From: Nephromyces sp. MM_2019
Lineage: Eukaryota > Apicomplexa > Aconoidasida > Nephromycida
Reading direction: 5' to 3'
Assembly: GCA_015657535.1 (NCBI GenBank)
Contig: JADHZB010000160.1
Coordinates: 1-11,323, forward strand
DNA: 11,323 nt
In this document: in pieces, positions 6,801 to 11,323 of the stretch
How positions within the stretch are numbered: the first letter of the stretch is position 1
How the letters are laid out: every line of letters starts with the position of its first letter
The notes under the pieces: model-generated
What the model saw: the letters and a program-made list of their open reading frames with translations, nothing else
Database searches by the model: none
Told to the model about the DNA's origin: nothing
Translations under genes and position numbers: made by a program

Positions 6801-6842
6801 CCTTCTCAAAGCCTGCAATCATCACTCTTCTTTGGCATTCTA

Positions 6843-7001
6843 TCAAAGCTTCTTATCTAACATACTACGTTGATAGCGTATAGTATAAAGCTGCGCAAGC
6901 TTATGCCTTTCCTTCCTCAATGGAATATACTTAGCTCTACGCCTGTCTTGGGCTCTATTTAGCCTCAGCAAGAAAATAGCCTTCTGTGTGTGTATAATTT
7001 C
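6843..7001 (-). CDS. Terminal exon of a minus-strand gene, basic C-terminal tail
   Basis: After the acceptor CTTTCACTTCTTTAG the frame reads EIIHTQKAIFLLRLNR, AQDRRRAKYIPLRKERHKLA and QLYTIRYQRSMLDKKL, then TGA: 52 residues with no repeat filler. It is strongly basic and helical in character, as expected for a nucleic-acid or ribosome-associated tail, though I cannot name a family. A further excellent acceptor, CCACTTTTCTCTTATCAG, lies 40 bases upstream but opens a frame with a stop. Exons proposed upstream on the same strand (7313, 7643, 8054) all join in phase 0. This is one of the most protein-like segments of the window. Confidence 0.6.
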   Translation of the reverse strand, partial: EIIHTQKAIFLLRLNRAQDRRRAKYIPLRKERHKLAQLYTIRYQRSMLDKKL

Positions 7002-7166
7002 CTAAAGAAGTGAAAGATATGTGTGTGAGAAGGGAGCTGATAAGAGAAAAGTGGAAGAAGAGGAATAAGATCAAAAAGTAGATAGATTCAGAGAAATCGA
7101 CAAAAAAAAGCAATCATCCAATCAATGTAGAACACAGCGATGAAGCAGGAAAAAGCTAACCCAAAC

Positions 7167-7187
7167 AACACACACACACACACACAC
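7167..7187. repeat. (AC)n microsatellite
   Basis: Pure AC run in the proposed last intron of the minus-strand gene; TG on the sense strand. Confidence 0.95.
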
Positions 7188-7258
7188 TAACAGACCTTTA
7201 CTTCAACTTGTGAAATTTTACCGTGAAGAAAAGTCGAAGAATATAACTCCAGAGACAT

Positions 7259-7279
7259 ACACACACACACACACACACA
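7259..7279. repeat. (AC)n microsatellite
   Basis: Second pure AC run, 71 bases from the previous one, in the same intron. Confidence 0.95.
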
Positions 7280-7312
7280 GGAACTCTTCTTATGAAAAGG
7301 TCACATCTACAC

Positions 7313-7354
7313 AGCTGCTCTCAGATAGGCTATCCTCCGGAAGCTTCTAAGACA
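7313..7354 (-). CDS. Candidate small internal exon of the minus-strand gene
   Basis: 14 codons, CLRSFRRIAYLRAA, between TTGATATTCGCCAAG (acceptor) and GCAGCT|GTGTAG (donor). Both ends are phase 0, so it joins the exon at 7643 (ending SQIEE) to the terminal exon (starting EIIHTQ). The resulting peptide is a continuous basic amphipathic helix. The acceptor lacks a good pyrimidine tract, which is the weak point. Confidence 0.38.
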
Positions 7355-7642
7355 CTTGGCGAATATCAAATACACACACATTCCAGTAAACCACAAGGAA
7401 AAGAGAGCATACACACATACAGTCATATTAACACACACTTAGAATATATCTATTAAAATAATAGCACACCAAAATACTGAGGAATTCACACACAGGATAT
7501 TCATACACACAAACACAGAGAGACAGACTACCAGCACACACACACAGACTGAATATCACCATGTGCACACAAATTGATTGACCATCAGCACATACACACA
7601 GAATGACTACCAGCACACACACCCACACACCCATATACACAC

Positions 7643-8023
7643 CTCTTCAATCTGCGAAGTTGTCATTTGATGGATTACTCGAGCCTTTGGAAAAGACATG
7701 AAAAGTCGCACACGCGAAAGGCGTAGCGAGTGGGTGGAAGATGAAGTAGATTGCTCAGAAAGTGGGGAGATTTTCGCCCCCCTCCATTCTTTGAAGTAGA
7801 CTAGATGCATATCAGAGGGGGTAGAGAAGCCATGACAGCCGTAGGTGCCCAGAGGCTGGATGAAGTGTGTCTGTTTAGAATTCGCACACATTCCATGGCC
7901 TCTGTAGGAGCCTAAGGCTACTTCATCCTTGTATAAGGAGAGTGGAGCTTTTGCGAAAAAAGAAGGTGGTAGGGGCTCCAGCCGTCTTAAGTGTAGGCTG
8001 TAGCCTGATGGGGGATTTCCATG
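7643..8023 (-). CDS. Large internal exon of the minus-strand gene, unknown protein
   Basis: 127 codons, phase 0 at both ends, from the acceptor TCTCTAGCCCTCAG to the donor ATTGAAGAG|GTGTGTAT. It belongs to the longest open frame of the window (7607-8287), which has no ATG start, so the frame must be entered by splicing. The reading begins HGNPPSGYSLHLRRL and has a middle part VALGSYRGHGMCANSKQTHF, then IQPLGTYGCHGFSTPSDMHL. It ends ARVIHQMTTSQIEE after a Ser-rich stretch (EQSTSSSTHSLRLSR). No domain is recognised. An alternative start is the acceptor CTTCTTTTTTCGCAAAAG at 7948. Confidence 0.5.
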
Positions 8024-8053
8024 CTGAGGGCTAGAGAATCTACACACACACAC
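8024..8053 (-). other. 30-base in-frame TG segment, possible minute intron
   Basis: On the minus strand it starts GTGTGTGTGTGTAG and ends TAGCCCTCAG: GT..AG borders and exactly ten codons. If translated it reads VCVCRFSSPQ. It is shorter than usual spliceosomal introns. Confidence 0.4.
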
Positions 8054-8149
8054 CAACAAAGGGGGGCTCTTCGAAGTGAAGCATAAGAAATTAAAGCAAA
8101 TGTTAGAGGCAACAGAGGGCGAGATATGAAGTGGGGAGGTGATTGTTGC
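8054..8149 (-). CDS. Candidate internal exon of the minus-strand gene
   Basis: Acceptor TTGCCTCCTCCATTCAG, preceded by more than 100 bases of pyrimidine-rich sequence. It reads ATITSPLHISPSVASN, then ICFNFLCFTSKSPPLL, 32 codons, phase 0 at both ends, then GTGTGTG. The Ser/Pro-rich and hydrophobic composition is less distinctive than the downstream exons, and the stretch upstream is plainly a pyrimidine tract. No ATG exists on this strand between 8150 and 8300, so further 5' exons would be needed. Confidence 0.35.
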
Positions 8150-8223
8150 CTGAATGGAGGAGGCAAGGAGAGGTGGGGGGTGGAGATGTGGGGGGTGGAC
8201 AGCTGGTGCAGAGGGATTTTCAG

Positions 8224-8455
8224 AGAATGCAGATAAAGAGCAACACGAAGAAGAGAAAAAACAAAAGAAAAAGACTATTTTTAGCACTAAAATGGTGGAA
8301 AGCAGTGTGTGTTAGGGTTAGAATCGACTTCTGCTCCTCCTCATCTAGGCTTTCCCATGAGGATAAAGTTGAAACCCCCTAGTGATGTTTTCCAGAATCA
8401 AAAAAGCCCCCAAAAACCAGTATTTTTTGACATAAAATCCTCCACACACGAATGA
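8224..8455 (+). CDS. Candidate two-exon ORF divergent from the minus-strand gene
   Basis: An A/G-rich plus frame follows GGGATTTTCAG: NADKEQHEEEKKQKKKT, then IFSTKMVES. It ends at A|GTGTGTG (8304). The in-frame ATG at 8292 has the context CTAAAATGG, so a start there is possible. A 44-base GT..AG intron (8305-8348) with the strong acceptor CTGCTCCTCCTCATCTAG joins in phase (A+GC, Ser) to FPMRIKLKPPSDVFQNQ, then KSPQKPVFFDIKSSTHE, then TGA TAG. With the ATG start the product is 39 residues. The opposing reading is the pyrimidine tract of the minus-strand gene, so the two models compete. Confidence 0.3.
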
Positions 8456-8820
8456 TAGCATGAAAATGCAAACGAACTAGTTGAAACAGCAAAACAAGCC
8501 TGCGGTGAAGAGAAAAGTGCTCTTTCATCAGAAAAAGATGAAAAAACAAGAAATTACAGGATTTTGCGTAAAAAATTTGGCTACTGTGTTTAAAAAAAAG
8601 TATTAACATCTTTATTTCACGTCAGAGTTGCTAAAAACTGCAAAATATCGTCATTTTTTCTGACAAAAACCATACTTGAAGGTAAAAAAGAGACAAACAA
8701 ACGCTTGGAAAATAATAGTAACTGAAGGATAAGAAAAGATAAACAAATTGCAAAAAAACCGCGAAAAATCCCTCAAAAACGCCATTTTTTGCATACCCAA
8801 TTGCAGTTTTTTGTATACAA
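8400..8820. repeat. A/T-rich island with recurring CAAAAA..ATTTTTT motif
   Basis: Related blocks at 8411-8434, 8632-8675, 8774-8796 and 8801-8818 share a poly-A/poly-T dyad of the type CAAAAACGCCATTTTTTGCA. CA/TG repeats, common elsewhere, are nearly absent. It may be diverged copies of an interspersed element or an intron of another composition class. The 104-codon hydrophobic minus frame here begins with GTG and is probably a shadow. Confidence 0.4.
8459..8593 (+). CDS. Open frame directly after a double stop, coding-like
   Basis: Immediately after TGA TAG (8453-8458), in the same frame, 44 codons are open: HENANELVETAKQACGEE, KSALSSEKDEKTRNYR and ILRKKFGYCV, then TAA. It is mixed charged sequence without repeats. 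It may be an exon entered through the AG at 8458, part of a decayed longer reading frame, or chance from purine skew. Another 43 open codons follow the TAA in the same frame. Confidence 0.28.
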   Translation, partial: HENANELVETAKQACGEEKSALSSEKDEKTRNYRILRKKFGYCV

Positions 8821-8823
8821 ACT

Positions 8824-8914
8824 ATGAAGAACAGGAGGATTATGGAAAAGTTATTCCCTGCGGACAATGCTTTCATACGGAATGCTGAATTAGAGAAAAC
8901 TGTGTATTTTGAGG
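8824..8914 (+). CDS. Candidate first exon starting at ATG
   Basis: ATG after TATACAAACT opens MKNRRIMEKLFPADNAFIRN, then AELEKTVYFE. The 91-base exon ends at GAGG|GTAAAT (phase 1). An AG at 8954 (GATTTTAG) or the long-tract acceptor at 9076 both keep an open frame: GNCGSSSSSS..., or GLQENHRKQRRTQKF and TGA. A second plus frame over the same bases carries a zinc-finger-like motif (see findings), so the frame is uncertain. Confidence 0.25.
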
Positions 8915-8922
8915 GTAAATAC

Positions 8923-9068
8923 TTCTTCACAGGTTTTTTTCCCACTGATTTTAGGCGGAAACTGTGGAAGTTCCTCTTCTTCTTCGATTCTTCTCCTTCT
9001 TGTTCGCTTCCTCTTCTCCTTCGCTTCTTGTTTTTTCTCTTCCTCTTCTTCCCCTTCTTCCCCTTCTT
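8923..9068 (-). CDS. Candidate Glu/Lys/Arg-rich exon, or simply a polypurine tract
   Basis: On the minus strand a purine tract follows CTTGCAATCCTTTAAAG and reads EGEEGEEEEEKKQEAKEK, then RKRTRRRRIEEEEELPQ, then FPPKISGKKTCEE, ending at GAA|GTATTTACC (phase 0). Mixed-charge coiled-coil-like sequence followed by a normal-looking FPPKISGKKTCEE supports coding. Against it, read on the plus strand the same DNA is a 100-base pyrimidine tract ending in an AG (9076) with an open exon after it. Only one can be right in a given transcript. Confidence 0.33.
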
Positions 9069-9076
9069 CTTTAAAG

Positions 9077-9130
9077 GATTGCAAGAAAATCATAGAAAAC
9101 AGCGGAGAACTCAAAAATTTTGAGAAATAA
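9077..9130 (+). CDS. Candidate terminal exon after a long pyrimidine tract
   Basis: After CTTCTTCTTTAAAG the plus frame reads DCKKIIENSGELKNFEK and TAA. The 100-base C/T tract immediately upstream is a very strong acceptor context. Another frame reads GLQENHRKQRRTQKF and TGA. It competes with the minus-strand E/K-rich exon. No family recognised. Confidence 0.3.
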   Translation, partial: DCKKIIENSGELKNFEK

Positions 9131-9139
9131 ATGAAGCTA

Positions 9140-9655
9140 AAAAGCAGGTGATTCGCTGCAGGGACGAGGCGGTTTCATGTCTGCGAAGAAATCGTTTGTG
9201 TGCTAGAATTACGTGCGTATGTGTTGGTGTGTGTTCTTCTTTGCGGGTAGGTGTTTGTGTGTGTGTATGTCGTTGCACGTGTATAGATTTGGGAGTTCCT
9301 CTTGGGGGGTGATTAGGTAGAGAATCAATTGTGTGTGTAGATACGGGCAAATGTGTGTGCGAAGTATTTCAGATACTCAGTATATCTCAGGTGTGGGTGA
9401 GGAAAGTTATTATGTAGTGTTGTGTGCAATAGCTGATATTATATGATGTTTGATGTTTGATTAGCGTTTATCCTGCCTGCCACGAAGCTTCTCAGAGACA
9501 CACACACAAGGGCATGGTAGCACACACACATGCTTGCACATATATACACCTGCACACACACACACGGGCACACACAATGTTCCCATAACCCACTATTCCT
9601 TAATGAAGCCATTGGCGACTAGACCTACTGGAGCTACGTGGTTGCTTTGCTTTTA
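9140..9655. repeat. TG-rich then CA-rich spacer, no gene called
   Basis: TG-rich from about 9200 to 9425, a unique stretch to 9495, then CA-rich to 9580. A plus frame at about 9128-9190 (NEAKKQVIRCRDEAVSC, then LRRN) looks coding but has no usable acceptor. A minus frame at 9470-9498 reads KLRGRQDKR and a stop. Neither is called. Confidence 0.5.
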
Positions 9656-9659
9656 CTAG

Positions 9660-9716
9660 CAATAACCCCAAATAGTGCGTTTGAAGTAAGAAGTAGCTCA
9701 GAGCCGTCGCTCAAAC
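9660..9716 (+). CDS. Candidate internal exon
   Basis: Acceptor TGCTTTGCTTTTACTAG and donor AAAC|GTATGTGTG are both good. The reading is ITPNSAFEVRSSSEPSLK, starting in phase 1 and ending in phase 1. A second donor, GAA|GTAAGAAG at 9686, lies inside. The downstream exon at 9767 joins in phase, giving a Leu junction codon (C|TA). The minus strand also has a protein-like frame (GSELLLTSNALFGVIA) but only a poor acceptor. Confidence 0.38.
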
Positions 9717-9766
9717 GTATGTGTGTGTGCGCCTGTGTGTATGTGGGCTACGCATATCACCCTCAG

Positions 9767-9843
9767 TACAAGCAACAAGTGCGATGCTCCAGGTCAGGAG
9801 TGAGGAAGAGGGAGGGAGACGAGCATATATACCAGATTGCTGC
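9767..9843 (+). CDS. Candidate exon joined to 9660-9716 by a 50-base intron
   Basis: Acceptor CATATCACCCTCAG. The reading is QATSAMLQVRSEEEGG, then RRAYIPDCC, up to a TG donor TGC|GTGTGTGTG. If not spliced there, it ends six codons later (VCVLSC, TGA at 9862). The 50-base intron is TG-rich with proper borders. Phase agreement between two exons with good sites is the main support. No domain recognised. Confidence 0.38.
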
Positions 9844-9990
9844 GTGTGTGTGCTATCTTGCTGAATGAATCTACTGACGCTAATGTTTCCCGTTGAGTAG
9901 GCATCATTGTTGTTCTAATTAGGCTTCTGTGCGTACACCTGTGCGTGTCAATCTACCTGCTTCTACCTGTGTGCGAAAGTTTTTGCTCAC

Positions 9991-10141
9991 CCTCTTCTTC
10001 TACCATCCTCTTCCTGTGTGAAAATTTGCTCTTCAACTAGTAGATAACAGTGTATTCGTAAGAATCCGTTGGAATCCTTCAAATTAGCACACTCATGTAC
10101 CACCACAGTAACATAAAATTCCCACCAAACACACTCTTCTT
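9991..10141 (-). CDS. Candidate exon with partial C2-domain-like sequence
   Basis: Minus-strand frame of 49 codons: EECVWWEFYVTVVVHECANL, then KDSNGFLRIHCYLLVEEQIF, then TQEEDGRRR. It ends at the consensus donor AGAGG|GTGAGC; unspliced it meets TGA at 9987. The pattern of a hydrophobic beta strand (YVTVVVHE), then NLKDSNG, then a second strand (RIHCYLLV) and EEQIFTQ resembles the first strands of a C2 domain (V.V.EA.NL...D.NG...PYV.V). C2 domains bind Ca2+/phospholipid at membranes. The Asp of loop 1 is kept, but the usual SDPY is not (it reads LRIHCY). The acceptor (CTACTAACAAG, ends 10142) is weak; the 5' edge is uncertain. Confidence 0.42.
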
Positions 10142-10267
10142 CTTGTTAGTAGTCTGTTGAGGTTCACACACACTGATTATAGAGGAGTTTCTCAGGCTGC
10201 TCATTGGCAATACTTTGCATCCCCTACAAAGGCTACCGGATAAGCTCTCTTCAGTGAGTAGTTAGAG

Positions 10268-10283
10268 GGGTGTACGTACACCC
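10268..10283. promoter_or_regulatory. 16-bp perfect palindrome GGGTGTACGTACACCC
   Basis: Shares the GTGTACGTACAC core with the palindrome at 1890-1907. It lies at the donor of the candidate exon 10282-10346. Its role is unknown. Confidence 0.5.
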
Positions 10284-10346
10284 TCCAGTGTGTGCAGATA
10301 TAACAGGGAATGAGAGAAGGAAAATAATCCATTCTAGGCTTGTCTG
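10282..10346 (-). CDS. Weak candidate exon upstream of the C2-like exon
   Basis: After TTCCTCTCCGATATACTTGTGAAG the minus frame reads DKPRMDYFPSLIPC, then YICTHWR, ending at AGG|GTGTACG. The same frame stays open to 10201 (YSLKRAYPVAFVGDAKYCQ and a stop). Its phase does not join the exon at 9991 directly. A plus-strand reading (AAHWQYFASPTKATG after an AG at 10195) competes further down. Confidence 0.25.
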
Positions 10347-10374
10347 CTTCACAAGTATATCGGAGAGGAACAGT

Positions 10375-10530
10375 CCTCACACACGCGTCAGGCGTACACA
10401 CGTCAGGCATGCAGGGCACACACGCATATAACATACCACACACCACAAGTACACACCATAAAAACGCCATACACACACCACACACACAAACACTACACAC
10501 AACACACACAGACACACATACATATACGCA
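10375..10530. repeat. CA-rich low-complexity region
   Basis: Interrupted (CA)n. The open frames on both strands are repeat filler. TG on the minus strand would suit a minus-strand intron upstream of the C2-like exon. Confidence 0.75.
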
Positions 10531-10622
10531 ATGCTCCCCCCATACATTGATAGAAAGTTAGCCTTCACTCTGCTCAATTTTCCTTGTGTTAACTCACCCC
10601 ACAGCCATCACTAACTAACCGC

Positions 10623-10636
10623 AGTGTATGTACACT
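10623..10636. promoter_or_regulatory. Palindrome-family copy AGTGTATGTACACT
   Basis: Identical to the copy at 1662-1675; preceded by C in GCAGTG, as at 1890. It is about 60 bases upstream of the candidate plus exon at 10697. Confidence 0.5.
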
Positions 10637-10696
10637 AGAAAAACTCAGTTTACACACACAGTGAAAGAGGAATAATTAAATATTTACCCTCAACAG

Positions 10697-10761
10697 AATT
10701 TATACTGGTTGAAGCACACGAGCTCTTCAAGCAGGCAATGAATATAACTCAAAAAAATTGA
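10697..10761 (+). CDS. Candidate terminal exon convergent with RPT5
   Basis: Strong acceptor AAATATTTACCCTCAACAG. The reading is FILVEAHELFKQAMNITQKN and TGA, starting in phase 1. It ends 184 bases before the stop codon of RPT5 on the other strand, a sensible convergent layout. The minus strand offers SSCASTSINSVE ending at GAGG|GTAAAT, a competing reading. No family recognised. Confidence 0.35.
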
Positions 10762-10789
10762 AGAATATTACCCTAAAAAAACACACACA

Positions 10790-10935
10790 AATCAGATGCG
10801 CACTAACACACAGCTGCAAATCACTTAGCCACATACATAAGCTCCCACACATGGTACACACACACCTTAAAAACCCCCAAACACACACATCATACACATA
10901 CACTGCACACACACACACACACATACTACGCACAC
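10790..10935. repeat. CA-rich region downstream of RPT5
   Basis: Interrupted (CA)n between the convergent 3' ends. It probably includes the 3' UTR or terminator zone of RPT5, but no polyadenylation signal can be pinned down. Confidence 0.7.
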
Positions 10936-10945
10936 ATGGACATCT

Positions 10946-11074
10946 TTAGCTAAAGTAATTAAGAGTAGACTTTTTCTTTGCCTGTACGGCAGCAAGCCCT
11001 TCAACAAAGTCTTCGTGCTCTAAGTCTGTCCCACCACGTCGTAAGGCAACCATTCCAGCCTCCACACACACAGC
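10946..11074 (-). CDS. RPT5: 26S proteasome regulatory ATPase Rpt5 (PSMC3), last exon
   Basis: 42 codons plus [23 protein letters not shown], then [20 protein letters not shown], then FS. This matches the conserved C-terminus of Rpt5/PSMC3, the AAA+ ATPase subunit of the 19S base that unfolds substrates and opens the 20S gate. [13 protein letters not shown] and HED--EG---VQAKKK are family hallmarks. The exon follows the acceptor GAAGTTCTTCTACATCCAG (phase 0, between Lys and Ala in relatives). The ATP-binding Walker motifs and the rest lie in exons outside the window. The C-terminal three residues are Y-F-S, where Rpt5 usually has a hydrophobic-Tyr-X tail used to dock into the 20S alpha ring. 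I am confident of the family. Confidence 0.93.
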   Translation of the reverse strand, partial: AVCVEAGMVALRRGGTDLEHEDFVEGLAAVQAKKKSTLNYFS

Positions 11075-11277
11075 CTGGATGTAGAAGAACTTCAAGAGAA
11101 TGCCATTGAAGAGGCACAGCACACACAACTTTCTAAAAAGCTATCCACAAGCAAAAGCATGTGTAACAAACAAAGAAGCGATCGACCACCGACATGCACA
11201 CACGTGTAAAGTTGTATTGACAAACAAACATGTGGCAAGAGGGCTAGACTCACACAGCAGAGATACACGGCAGCTAG

Positions 11278-11323
<46 letters not shown>
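11075..11323 (-). other. Partial last intron of RPT5
   Basis: It runs from the acceptor beyond the window edge. It has a pyrimidine-rich 3' end and a (TG)n on the sense strand at 11280-11323. The expected upstream exon (Walker motifs, second region of homology) is not present. An FNG-like peptide just before the splice site is discussed under findings. Confidence 0.7.
11280..11323. repeat. (AC)n microsatellite at the window end
   Basis: Forty-four bases of uninterrupted AC, running off the window. Confidence 0.97.

Noticed and set aside
8312..8321. Telomere-like TTAGGGTTAG
   Set aside because: Only about one and a half units within a TG-rich stretch. Coccidian telomeres use TTTAGGG, and no array is present.
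8631..8945. 104-codon minus frame with two hydrophobic stretches
   Set aside because: Its first codon is GTG. It lies antisense to A/G-rich plus frames, which automatically gives Phe/Leu-rich shadows.
10201..10281. Minus frame YSLKRAYPVAFVGDAKYCQ and plus frame AAHWQYFASPTKATG
   Set aside because: Both are protein-like on opposite strands over overlapping bases, with only modest splice sites, so neither was called as a separate exon.

Overview
The window looks like intron-rich nuclear DNA of a protist, most likely a coccidian apicomplexan of the Eimeria/Cyclospora type. This is an inference, not proven. Reasons: one exon is clearly the C-terminus of the proteasome ATPase Rpt5. Genes appear as very small exons with GT..AG borders inside long TG- or CA-rich sequence. 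A start codon sits in an AAAATG context. No bacterial operon, Shine-Dalgarno site, tRNA, rRNA, CRISPR array or insertion sequence was seen. Most long open frames are artefacts of (TG)n/(CA)n, which reads as Val-Cys or His-Thr repeats without stops.

Layout. 1-2400: a minus-strand candidate exon (515-671), then a chain of plus-strand candidate exons (1071-2379) with mixed phase support, with degenerate TG ladders and a cluster of AGTGTRYRTACACT palindromes. 2400-3200: CA-rich, with weak exon candidates. 3235-5037: the best complete gene model, a plus-strand three-exon gene for a 70-residue charged protein of unknown function. 5040-6360: hairpins, a possible 38-residue plus-strand gene, a 54-residue ORF and repeats. 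6843-8149: a minus-strand multi-exon gene, all introns phase 0, with a basic C-terminal tail; product not recognised. 8220-9130: an A/T-rich island with conflicting plus- and minus-strand exon candidates. 9660-9843: a plus-strand exon pair. 9991-10141: a minus-strand exon resembling part of a C2 domain. 10697-10761: a plus-strand terminal exon candidate. 10946-11074: the last exon of RPT5 on the minus strand. The remaining exons of RPT5 lie beyond the window, behind a (CA)n tract that runs to the last base.

The genes share no evident pathway. The striking features are architectural: tiny exons, TG-rich introns whose polarity mostly follows transcription, very short in-frame TG 'introns', and a repeated palindrome. 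Except for RPT5 and the 70-residue gene, exon calls are splice-site and reading-frame inferences made by eye, and need RNA evidence.
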